Part shown: piece by piece, positions 6,024 to 10,695 of the stretch | Layout: each line of letters begins with the position of its first letter | Position numbering within the stretch: the first letter of the stretch is position 1 | NCBI GenBank assembly: GCA_050697155.1 | Contig: JBOGZD010000092.1 | Location: 1 to 11,358 of the forward strand | Reading direction: 5' to 3' | Length of the DNA stretch: 11,358 nt | Source: JBOGZD01 sp050697155 | Lineage (GTDB): Bacteria; Actinomycetota; Thermoleophilia; Solirubrobacterales; 70-9 | Translations under genes and position numbers: made by a program | Notes under the pieces: generated by a model | What the model was told of the DNA's origin: nothing | Seen by the model: only the letters and a program-made list of their open reading frames with translations | The model's database searches: none

Positions 6024-6229
6024 CAGTGCCCGTCCCGGTCGCGGTAGGGAAAGTCGCGGGCGTCGTGGGCCTCGAGCGCGACCATCGCGCCGTAGCCGAG
6101 CGCCCGCGCCGTGCGCCACGGAACCAGGGCCGCAAGCGCGGAGCCCACCATCGCCGCGAGGCCGTGGTGGCAGCGAAGCCCGAGAACGTAGAGCCGCGGG
6201 CCCCGGGGGTGTCGCGAGACCCGGATCAT
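6023..6229 (-). CDS. 68-aa conserved-looking phage protein (RLYVLGLRCHHGL type), unknown function
   Basis: An ATG at 6229 overlaps the Cro-like stop (ATGA). The product begins MIRVSRHPRGPRLYVLGLRC, continues HHGLAAMVGSALAALVPWRT, and ends HDARDFPYRDRDGH. The Cys-His-His group and the RLYVLGLR strand resemble small proteins I recall from actinobacteriophages, though I cannot name the family. The 23-38 segment is moderately hydrophobic but short for a membrane helix. Being first after the Cro-like gene, it is expressed immediately early if that promoter is right. Confidence 0.65.
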   Translation of the reverse strand: MIRVSRHPRGPRLYVLGLRCHHGLAAMVGSALAALVPWRTARALGYGAMVALEAHDARDFPYRDRDGH

Positions 6230-6426
6230 CGGTACTCCGCAAAGAGCTCGCCGACTTTCCGCTCAAGGCATCGGGCGGCCCGTTCGGCGGTAGCCTGCTC
6301 GGGCGTTGACCGGCCGACCCTCCACAGCGAGACCGCCTGGCGCGAGACCCCGCAGCAGCGGGCCAGCCAGGAGCCAGTGCGGCCCTCTTCGGTCAGGATC
6401 TTGTCGAGGGGGGTTCTGTAGGTCAT
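6226..6426 (-). CDS. Cro-like / XRE-type helix-turn-helix regulator
   Basis: 66 residues from an ATG at 6426, preceded by AGGAG (leftward strand) at good distance. Residues 19-42 form a helix-turn-helix: SWLARCCGVSRQAVSLWRVG, with the recognition helix around SRQAVSLWR, followed by helices containing ERAARCLERKVGELF. Single-domain size and divergent orientation to a repressor gene are typical of Cro. It should bind the palindrome over its own ribosome binding site (6431-6449) and help decide lytic growth. It is the first gene of the leftward early chain. An excisionase-like role is less likely given the XRE pattern. Confidence 0.8.
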   Translation of the reverse strand: MTYRTPLDKILTEEGRTGSWLARCCGVSRQAVSLWRVGRSTPEQATAERAARCLERKVGELFAEYR

Positions 6427-6430
6427 CGCT

Positions 6431-6449
6431 CCTGTAGGACCACCCTACA
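6431..6449 (-). promoter_or_regulatory. Operator-like palindrome TGTAGG-N5-CCTACAGG over the Cro-like RBS
   Basis: On the leftward strand TGTAGG (6449-6444), five bases, then CCTACAGG (6438-6431), with the start ATG four bases later. The arms TGTAGG/CCTACA are a perfect inverted repeat, and the right arm contains part of the AGGAG ribosome binding site. The first arm overlaps the proposed -10. A further TGTAGG half-site sits at 6417-6422 inside the gene, and a near half-site CTACAGG at 6492-6498 lies at the repressor start. A second complete copy exists at 10700-10718. Confidence 0.6.
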
Positions 6450-6471
6450 CTATCTAGATGTCACTTGTCAA
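6442..6471 (-). promoter_or_regulatory. Leftward early promoter candidate for the Cro-like operon
   Basis: On the minus strand a perfect TTGACA at 6471-6466 is followed after 18 bases by TAGGGT at 6447-6442 (TAnnnT type, as tolerated by actinobacterial sigma-70). Transcription would start near 6434, giving a leader of only about 8-10 bases that carries the AGGAG ribosome binding site. The -10 overlaps the operator palindrome, so regulator binding would block initiation. Confidence 0.6.
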
Positions 6472-6493
6472 GCCCCTTTCTGACCGCTTTACT
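6465..6493 (+). promoter_or_regulatory. Rightward repressor promoter candidate (leaderless transcript)
   Basis: TTGTCA at 6465-6470, a 17-base spacer, then TTTACT at 6488-6493. Transcription would begin about 6500, on the A of the repressor ATG, producing a leaderless mRNA; no Shine-Dalgarno sequence at usual spacing precedes that ATG, which fits. Its -35 overlaps the leftward -35 by five bases within ctTGTCAag. Weaker match than the leftward promoter. Confidence 0.4.
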
Positions 6494-6499
6494 ACAGGC

Positions 6500-6946
6500 A
6501 TGGCTGAGCAGCCCAAAAGTGCCGGGGTGCTGCTGCGCGAGCTGCGGCTCGCGGCGGGGCTAAGTCAGGAGCGCTTTGCCCACGAGCTGTTCAAGCGCTA
6601 CGGCGGGCCCACCCACGGCTACATCGGATTCATCGAGCGCGGCACCGAGTGGCCCTCGGTGGAGGCGCTCGAGCGCTTCGCCGCGGTGCTCGACACCGAG
6701 CCCGACGTCTTTTGGGAGTACAAGCTCGCCCAGGTGCGCGCGCTCTTTGACGAGCGCGAGAACTTCGGCGGCGCGGTCGCGCGGCTTCGGCTGTTCGAGC
6801 AGTGGCTTACCACCGCCCCCGGGCGGTCGCTGCCCAGTGACCTAAGCCGCGCGAAGCGCCCGCCGCCGACTAGGCGTCGGCGGGCCGTCGGCGATAGGAA
6901 GGGGCCTCGGCGCCGCGGAGGTGGCCGGGGCAGGCGCGGGCGATAG
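6500..6946 (+). CDS. XRE-family phage repressor (immunity repressor candidate)
   Basis: The only rightward gene. From the ATG at 6500 it encodes 148 residues; an in-frame ATG at 6458 would add 14 residues but leaves no room for the promoter and has no ribosome site. Residues 8-72 are an XRE helix-turn-helix: LLRELRLAAGLSQERFAHEL (11-30), a turn with GGPTHGYIGFIERGTEWPSV (35-54), then ALERFAAVLDTEPDVFW. Residues 73-115 are helical, perhaps for dimerisation. No S24 protease domain is seen, so RecA-triggered self-cleavage is not expected. The final 25 residues (124-148) are an Arg/Gly-rich tail encoded exactly where the opposite strand encodes the end of the 65-aa gene. Divergence from the Cro-like gene across a shared operator region supports the repressor role. 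Confidence 0.75.
   Translation: MAEQPKSAGVLLRELRLAAGLSQERFAHELFKRYGGPTHGYIGFIERGTEWPSVEALERFAAVLDTEPDVFWEYKLAQVRALFDERENFGGAVARLRLFEQWLTTAPGRSLPSDLSRAKRPPPTRRRRAVGDRKGPRRRGGGRGRRGR
6863..6883. terminator. Hairpin at the tail-to-tail overlap of repressor and 65-aa gene
   Basis: ccgccgac (6863-6870), loop taggc, gtcggcgg (6876-6883): a perfect 8-bp stem. The TAG stop of the leftward 65-aa gene begins at the stem-loop border. There is no T-run on either strand, so it is at best a weak, possibly bidirectional, terminator or an RNA-stabilising structure. For the repressor it lies inside the coding region. Confidence 0.3.
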
Positions 6947-7067
6947 CCTCGAGCCTAGCCGCCGACTCCTCCATCCAGACCGTCAGCGCCACCGGCAGCA
7001 GCGGCGCCACTTCCTTCATCCGCTCAGCGAGCTCGATCACTTGCCGGGCCGTTTCCGCGTTCCTCAT
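6870..7067 (-). CDS. 65-aa helical protein antisense to the repressor tail
   Basis: An ATG at 7067 is preceded by GGGGAG (7078-7073 on the minus strand) at 5-base spacing, the best ribosome binding site in the window. The product (MRNAETARQVIELAERMKEV, then LPVALTVWMEESAARLEAIA) is a two-helix protein with an Arg/Pro tail. It overlaps the repressor's last 77 bases tail-to-tail. It has its own upstream promoter candidate and leader hairpin. Position suggests a role in controlling the lysogeny switch, such as an antirepressor or establishment regulator, but there is no sequence proof. No family recognised. Confidence 0.6.
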   Translation of the reverse strand: MRNAETARQVIELAERMKEVAPLLPVALTVWMEESAARLEAIARACPGHLRGAEAPSYRRRPADA

Positions 7068-7074
7068 CTTTACT

Positions 7075-7098
7075 CCCCGCGAGCCCGCCCCTGCGGGG
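7075..7098 (-). promoter_or_regulatory. Leader hairpin that masks the ribosome binding site of the 65-aa gene
   Basis: In leftward RNA, CCCCGC (7098-7093) can pair perfectly with GCGGGG (7080-7075), the latter containing most of the Shine-Dalgarno sequence. A competing short hairpin CCCC-GCA-GGGG (7098-7088) uses the same first strand and would free the site. Two exclusive folds just before a start codon are the layout of a translational switch; no ligand or protein is implied by the sequence. Confidence 0.4.
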
Positions 7099-7134
7099 TT
7101 CGACTCTGAGTGGTGGGTTTCTAGTCACCGCGAC

Positions 7135-7164
7135 AGCGTAACCGTTTTCACTACCCCGAATCAA
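7135..7164 (-). promoter_or_regulatory. Leftward promoter candidate for the 65-aa gene
   Basis: On the minus strand TTGATT (7164-7159), 18 bases, then TACGCT (7140-7135). The expected start is near 7128, giving a leader of about 60 bases that includes the masking hairpin. A CTAGTCAC repeat (7121-7128) falls at the start site and an imperfect palindrome overlaps the upstream edge of the -35, both suitable for regulator binding. Confidence 0.45.
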
Positions 7165-7181
7165 GTAGTTTCTAACCACTT
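7163..7181. repeat. Imperfect palindrome aagtagtt-tct-aaccactt
   Basis: Arms of 8 bases match at 7 of 8 positions around a 3-base centre. It lies immediately upstream of, and touches, the proposed -35 at 7164-7159, in an unusually AT-rich pocket. Its sequence is unrelated to the TGTAGG operator, so a different DNA-binding protein would be expected. Confidence 0.45.
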
Positions 7182-7258
7182 TGCGCGGAGGGCGATTCTC
7201 ACGGGCGCTAGTCACCCCTCCATCATCGGCGGTCGGCCGCCGCGAGTCAAGGGGCCGG

Positions 7259-7290
7259 TCGGATGATTCTCGGTCCCCCGATCGGATGAT
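7259..7290 (+). repeat. Direct repeat TCGGATGAT, two copies 23 bp apart
   Basis: TCGGATGAT at 7259-7267 and 7282-7290, each followed within a few bases by a run of five C (CCCCCG). A partial third unit, ggatgcccccg, begins at 7321. Spacing is close to two helical turns. Function unknown. Confidence 0.4.
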
Positions 7291-7428
7291 CGTGCCCCCG
7301 CGTGTCCGCTGGCGGGCGTAGGATGCCCCCGCTCGGGAGTAGCCGGCCCGGGGAGGCGCTAGTCACATCCCGGGTCGGTGAAACCGGGCCCCTACCCCCC
7401 CCAAAGGAAATCCTACCGGAGCCAGACC

Positions 7429-7803
7429 CTATCGGCGGCGGTTCTCCTCCTCGTAGAGCTCGAGCGCCAGGTCGGCGAGCTTCCACGCCCCGGCCACCTG
7501 GGCGGCGGCCTCGACCAGGATGTTCTCGATCTGGCAGACCACCTCGGCGCGCATCCCCCCCGCCTCGGCCTCGAGCACGTTGATCGCGAGCGAGAGCCAG
7601 CCGGGGAAGTCCTCGCCCTCCTCGCGCGCCTCGCAGACCAGGTCTGCAAACGAGCGGCTGGCAAAGCCGTTCTCGCCGTACTCCTCGGCTCCCTTGCGAA
7701 GCCGCGCCGCCACCGCCTCGAAGTACTCGCGGGTGTCGTCGACCGAGGCGCGGTCGGCGATCCGGGCAAAGTAGAGGCGCTCGATCTCGGCCGAGCGGAT
7801 CAT
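7429..7803 (-). CDS. 124-aa acidic protein, MazG-like character possible
   Basis: An ATG at 7803 overlaps the previous stop (ATGA); it ends in TAG before the non-coding stretch, so it is the last gene of its unit. It begins MIRSAEIERLYFARIADRAS. Residues 33-70 read VAARLRKGAEEYGENGFASR followed by DLVCEAREEGEDFPGWLSLA, a pattern (KGAxEYG ... ExxEExxDxxxW) seen in small phage proteins that resemble MazG-type nucleotide pyrophosphohydrolases. The acidic EEGED cluster could bind metal. The rest is helical. The nucleotide-hydrolase fusion three genes upstream makes nucleotide metabolism plausible, but the assignment is tentative. Confidence 0.65.
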   Translation of the reverse strand: MIRSAEIERLYFARIADRASVDDTREYFEAVAARLRKGAEEYGENGFASRSFADLVCEAREEGEDFPGWLSLAINVLEAEAGGMRAEVVCQIENILVEAAAQVAGAWKLADLALELYEEENRRR

Positions 7804-8099
7804 CGGCTCTGGGCCCGGTCGAAGATGATCTCGGCCGCGCCTACCCCCTGGCGGCGCGCCTCGGCCTCGAGCTCCTCCCAGTCAAGGCGCTCGCGGCGAA
7901 GCGGGCGGTCGATGCGCCGGGCCAGGGCCAGGGCCTGGGCAAGCTCCTTTCGCTCGCTCGGCCCCACCGCGGCGCCGCGGCCCGCCAGCACCAGGATCAG
8001 CGCCTCGCGCTGGCGCGAGGTCAGCTCGGCCTCGAAGTAGTGGCCGGCCTGGGGCTTGGGGGGGATCATCGGCACCCTGCCGCGGACTATCGGCGCCAT
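7800..8099 (-). CDS. 99-aa protein of unknown function
   Basis: The ATG at 8099 shares one base with the previous stop (TGATG). The product has a Pro-rich start (MAPIVRGRVPMIPPKPQAGH), then YFEAELTSRQREALILVLAG and a charged helical second half (RRERLDWEELEAEARRQGVG). The LTSRQREALILVLAGRG stretch recalls the helical start of a LuxR-type or sigma-4-like DNA-binding unit, but too little is present to call one. No family assigned. Confidence 0.6.
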   Translation of the reverse strand: MAPIVRGRVPMIPPKPQAGHYFEAELTSRQREALILVLAGRGAAVGPSERKELAQALALARRIDRPLRRERLDWEELEAEARRQGVGAAEIIFDRAQSR

Positions 8100-8341
8100 C
8101 AGCGGTAGACCTCGCCGTTCTCCAGGAGCTTGGCGTCCTCATAGACGGCGACCCGGCGTCGGTAGAGCTCCAGCTTGGCCGCCTCAAGCGCCCCGATGAT
8201 CTCGGCGTAGGTCTGAAAGCTGGTCCCGCGGGTGGCGCGGTAGTCCTCGACCAGGACGGTGATTTCGTAGGTTAGCTCACCGACCGTCTGCGGCGGCTCG
8301 ACCGAGAGGGCCTCGCGGCGCTTTCGGCCGATGTAGGGCAT
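8099..8341 (-). CDS. DUF6899-like small phage protein
   Basis: 80 residues, with the ATG at 8341 sharing one base with the previous stop (TGATG). It has the pattern I recall for the DUF6899 group of phage and cyanophage proteins: start MPYIGRKRREAL, then PQTVGELTYEITVLVEDY, a short YQT-type motif (here FQTYAEIIGALEAAKLELYR) and an end in YEDAKLLENGEVY. The biochemical role of this family is not known to me. Expressed in the same unit as nucleotide and nuclease genes. Confidence 0.8.
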   Translation of the reverse strand: MPYIGRKRREALSVEPPQTVGELTYEITVLVEDYRATRGTSFQTYAEIIGALEAAKLELYRRRVAVYEDAKLLENGEVYR

Positions 8342-8475
8342 CAGGTGAGCAACAGCAGGTTGGCGGTCGCGAGCAAAAGCGCGGCAATGCCGGTGTCGAT
8401 CCGGCCCCCGGCGAGGTCTGTCAGGCCGAGGCCGGCGAAGCCCCCGAGGGCGGCGATCAGCAGGGCGGTCCTCAC
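8341..8475 (-). CDS. 44-aa two-helix membrane micro-protein
   Basis: A GTG at 8475 overlaps the stop of the fusion gene (GTGA); its TGA shares one base with the DUF6899-like start (TGATG). The peptide has two hydrophobic stretches, MRTALLIAALGGFAGLGLTD and TGIAALLLATANLLLLT, joined by a short polar turn (LAGGRID), a helical-hairpin membrane protein. It could be a second holin or antiholin-type protein, or simply a small membrane modulator. No family recognised. Confidence 0.6.
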   Translation of the reverse strand: MRTALLIAALGGFAGLGLTDLAGGRIDTGIAALLLATANLLLLT

Positions 8476-9140
8476 CGGCGCTCCGGCAGGTCGTCGGTGC
8501 CCAGGCCCTCGGCCTCGAAGGTGTAGAGGGTAAAACAGTGCCAGGCGCTCATGATCAGGTGGTTACAGCCGGTCTCGGGGTCGATCGACTCGCCCCGCTT
8601 CCAGGCGTTGAGGTGGCGTTCCATCGCGCCAGCCGACAACCGCCAGCGGTAGCCCCGGCGCCAGTTGTCGTCGTCGTACTTGCGAGCGCCCTTGCCGTAG
8701 ACGCGGGCGAGCTCTGCGTGGGCGTCCGCCGGGATCAGGTCAAAGCGCTCTAGCTTCTGGCCCTTCTGCCCTCCCGTGTCGGGGTCGGTGACCCGCTCCT
8801 CGCCGTCGATCGGCCACAGGTCGGGGTAGCGCAGGATCGGCTTTCCCAGCTCGCGGGCGACGCTGACCTCGAGGTTTGCCCCCCGCGAGCGCTCCCAGCC
8901 CCCCAGCACCACCACCGCGTCGACGTCGCAGACCACCTTCAGGTCGCGGGCGAGGAACGCCTGCCACTGCTCGGCGCTGACCGCGTCGGGGTCGATCTCG
9001 GCGACGGCGGCGGGGTCGTCGAGCTCGTGCGGGGAGACCACCTCGATCCCGCGCTCGCGAAGGTCGGCCGTCGCCTCGCGAAAGGCGGGGAAGTTGTGCT
9101 CGGGGACGCCGCTCATCGGCCCTGAGACGTAGGCCCTCAT
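8472..9140 (-). CDS. Fusion of DUF4406 (deoxyribosyltransferase-like) and dATP/dGTP diphosphohydrolase-type domain
   Basis: 222 residues, ATG at 9140 overlapping the phosphoesterase stop (ATGA). Residues 1-108 are DUF4406, related to nucleoside 2-deoxyribosyltransferases: MRAYVSGPMSG, then a VDAVVVLGGWERSRGANLEV block and ARELGKPIL. Residues 128-205 match the dGTP_diPhyd_N / DUF5664 pattern: QKLERFDLIPADA, LARVYGKGARKY, DNWRRGYRW, then HLNAWKRGE and ETGCNHLIMSAWHC, with conserved His/Asp/Glu for metal binding (H176, E184, D187, H194, H201). The second family includes the MazZ-type enzyme of cyanophage S-2L that removes (d)GTP/(d)ATP phosphates. Together they suggest reshaping of the deoxynucleotide pool. 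No purZ or datZ homologue is in the window, so no modified-base genome is claimed. Confidence 0.85.
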   Translation of the reverse strand: MRAYVSGPMSGVPEHNFPAFREATADLRERGIEVVSPHELDDPAAVAEIDPDAVSAEQWQAFLARDLKVVCDVDAVVVLGGWERSRGANLEVSVARELGKPILRYPDLWPIDGEERVTDPDTGGQKGQKLERFDLIPADAHAELARVYGKGARKYDDDNWRRGYRWRLSAGAMERHLNAWKRGESIDPETGCNHLIMSAWHCFTLYTFEAEGLGTDDLPERR

Positions 9141-10387
9141 GCGGCCGCCCGAAGCTCGACCACCTCGCCGCCGCGGGGGTTTTCGAGGTCGATCACCGAG
9201 AGGTCGGTCAGCCCCCGCCTCGGGTGGAAGGTGAGCAGCAGCTGCTGGGGTCCCGAGCCCGAGCCAAACGCCTTGAGGCTGTACTCGTCAAGACCCTTGA
9301 TCGAGCCGTTCATCGCCACCCAGCCGGCCGAGCCCTGGACGAGGTTGGCGATGTGGAAGTGTCCGACCAGGAAGATGTAGATCGACTGGCCCGCCTGGGT
9401 GTACTGGTTCTGAAGCGCAGCGGCGCGCCGCTGGACCCCTCCCCAGGGCACGCCGGGCATGGTCGAGCGCACGCCGTCGCCGTGCCAGGCGAGCGCCCGG
9501 TAGTGGCGGGCGACCGTGAACGGGTACATCGGCGCCTGGGGGATGTGCCAGCGAAAGCGCTTGTCGTTGCGAAGCGCCAGCGCGGTGACCCGGGTCGAGA
9601 CCCGGTCCCAGTTGTTGTAGCCGCGCTTGGCGCGAGGCTTCTTCGACAGCCGCCCGTGGTTGCCGTAGACCGCGATCACCTCGGTCTCGGCGAACGGGTC
9701 GGCGAGCTGCTCGTAGAGCACCGCGTTGTCCATCCCGTACTGGACCGCGACGTCGGCCTCGGGAAGCTCGTTGGTCTCGGCGAGCTCCTCGTGGATCGCG
9801 CCGCCCACCCCGTCGCCGAGGTTGGCGATGTAGAGCTTTCTGACCCGGTAGGGGCGGTTGTCGAGGTAGGAGAGCACCCCCTCGCGCAGCCGGTCCTGGC
9901 GGCGCAGCAGGGTCTCGTAGTCATAGGAGTTAAGGCCGTTGGTCTCCTCGGGGGAGACCACCTCGCCCGCGTGGGCGTCGGAGTGAAGCAGGACGAACTC
10001 GTGCTGGTCGGACTTGCGCTGCGACTTGGGGATCGCCCGCGGCGAGTAGCGCGCCCTGCGCGCCTCGACCGCGTGCTTGAGCGAGATCAGCACCCGCTCC
10101 TCGAACACGTCCTCGCGCCGCTGGGCGCGGTCGAGCGCTTCCAGCTCGCGCACCCGCTGGCGCAGCACCTCGACCTCGGAGACATCATCGCCGGGGCGCG
10201 GCTCGGGCTTTCGGGCCTTGATCGCCGCCCTTACCTGGCCGAGGATGCCCTCGGCGTCCAGGCGGTGGCGCAGGGTCGCAGCGTGGACGCCCACCCGCTC
10301 GGCGAGCCCCTTGAAGGTCGTCACCCCCTCGGCCAGCTTGAGCAGCTCGGCCTTCGAGGGGATCTCGATCTGATTCCTGGCTGCCAT
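9137..10387 (-). CDS. Calcineurin-like metallophosphoesterase with N-terminal helix-turn-helix
   Basis: 416 residues, ATG at 10387 sharing one base with the previous stop (TGATG); an upstream extension lies over the Hjc-like gene. Residues 11-50 resemble a helix-turn-helix (ELLKLAEGVTTFKGLAERVG, HAATLRHRLDAEGIL). A charged coil (about 68-115) follows, then the phosphoesterase with all metal motifs: LLHSDAHAG (D137, H139), NLGDGVGG (D192), YGNHGR (N243, H244), WHGDGV (H302) and VGHFH (H343, H345). Such enzymes cleave phosphodiesters with two metal ions; the phage group with this layout is often annotated as Mre11/SbcD-like or DNA repair exonuclease, though the substrate is rarely tested. An N-terminal DNA-binding segment and a nuclease gene immediately upstream favour a DNA role. 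Confidence 0.9.
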   Translation of the reverse strand: MAARNQIEIPSKAELLKLAEGVTTFKGLAERVGVHAATLRHRLDAEGILGQVRAAIKARKPEPRPGDDVSEVEVLRQRVRELEALDRAQRREDVFEERVLISLKHAVEARRARYSPRAIPKSQRKSDQHEFVLLHSDAHAGEVVSPEETNGLNSYDYETLLRRQDRLREGVLSYLDNRPYRVRKLYIANLGDGVGGAIHEELAETNELPEADVAVQYGMDNAVLYEQLADPFAETEVIAVYGNHGRLSKKPRAKRGYNNWDRVSTRVTALALRNDKRFRWHIPQAPMYPFTVARHYRALAWHGDGVRSTMPGVPWGGVQRRAAALQNQYTQAGQSIYIFLVGHFHIANLVQGSAGWVAMNGSIKGLDEYSLKAFGSGSGPQQLLLTFHPRRGLTDLSVIDLENPRGGEVVELRAAA

Positions 10388-10695
10388 CAGTCGGGCCATT
10401 CCTCGGCGGGTATGACCTCGTAGGCGCGCTTTCCCTCCGGTCGCCAGACCAGCGCCGCAGAGCCGCCCGCGAGGGCGGCCTCCCTGGATAGCTCGCCGCG
10501 CTCGGCGGGACCGAAGGCCGCGAACGCAGAGCGCCCCCCGGCCTTGCACTGCTCGAGGTGGATGTCGCCGTGACGGGCGGCGATCACGTCGCAGGGGCCA
10601 CGCGAGCCGGCGACCCGCCAGGCGGCCCAGCCCTGTCCGGTCAGGTCACGAATCCGCCGCCGTTCGAGGCTGGCCCCACGATCGTAAGCAGTCAC
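10387..10695 (-). CDS. Hjc/VRR-NUC-like PD-(D/E)XK nuclease (Holliday junction resolvase type)
   Basis: About 102 residues from a GTG at 10695 preceded by CAGGGACG; an alternative GTG at 10713 would begin inside the operator palindrome and lacks a ribosome site. The layout is that of archaeal-type Holliday junction resolvases: RGASLERRRIRDLTGQGW with E11, VAGSRGPCDVIAARHGDIHL (28-47) with D36, then EQCK (48-51) where the family has E-x-K; Gln at 49 in the second acidic position is common in actinobacterial relatives. These nucleases cut branched DNA during recombination or packaging. First gene of its transcription unit. Confidence 0.8.
   Translation of the reverse strand: MTAYDRGASLERRRIRDLTGQGWAAWRVAGSRGPCDVIAARHGDIHLEQCKAGGRSAFAAFGPAERGELSREAALAGGSAALVWRPEGKRAYEVIPAEEWPD

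Larger units (their letters stand above)
7121..7366 (+). repeat. Three direct copies of CTAGTCAC
   Basis: CTAGTCAC occurs at 7121-7128, 7208-7215 and 7359-7366. The last two extend to a shared 12-mer GGCGCTAGTCAC (7204-7215, 7355-7366). All are in the same orientation and confined to the non-coding stretch. Candidates are operators or recombinase arm-type sites. Confidence 0.5.
7068..7428. other. Non-coding regulatory stretch, ~360 bp
   Basis: No convincing gene on either strand: frames here are Pro/Gly/Arg-rich without ribosome sites. It contains a leader hairpin next to 7067, a minus-strand promoter candidate, an imperfect palindrome at 7163-7181, three CTAGTCAC copies, two TCGGATGAT copies, a hairpin cggcgg-tcgg-ccgccg at 7227-7242, and near the end of the upstream operon a small hairpin cggt-gaa-accg (7376-7386) and an 8-base C run (7395-7402; G run in leftward RNA). 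The 7135-7185 part is clearly more AT-rich than its surroundings. It may hold an operator array, an attachment site or both. Confidence 0.55.

Noticed and set aside
6461..6472. TGTCAAG resembling cluster A mycobacteriophage stoperators
   Set aside because: Only one copy was found in the window and it is explained by the overlapping -35 elements; stoperators occur as many scattered copies.
6458..6499. Upstream ATG at 6458 for the repressor
   Set aside because: The added residues are not part of the helix-turn-helix, no ribosome site is present, and the region is needed for the divergent promoters. Not fully excluded.
7088..7110. ggggttcgactc, similar to a tRNA T-loop, as a tRNA gene or attachment core
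   Set aside because: The flanking bases do not form a T-stem, and no acceptor, anticodon or D arm can be drawn. It could still be a chance or partial attachment core, but there is no support.
7024..7215. 63-codon minus-strand frame overlapping the 65-aa gene start
   Set aside because: It would contain the promoter, leader hairpin and strong ribosome site of the 65-aa gene, and has no ribosome site of its own.
7388..7410. Run of eight C bases as a G-quadruplex or terminator in the leftward transcript
   Set aside because: Only one long and one short G tract are adjacent on the minus strand, and there is no stem followed by a T run; too weak for a separate call.
7247..7486. 79-codon minus-strand frame across the non-coding stretch
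   Set aside because: Pro/Gly/Arg-rich, no ribosome site, and it overlaps the end of the 124-aa gene by about 58 bases in another frame.
9224..10423. A 399-codon open frame on the plus strand
   Set aside because: It is antisense to the metallophosphoesterase, whose five metal motifs are all intact; long antisense frames are expected at this GC content.
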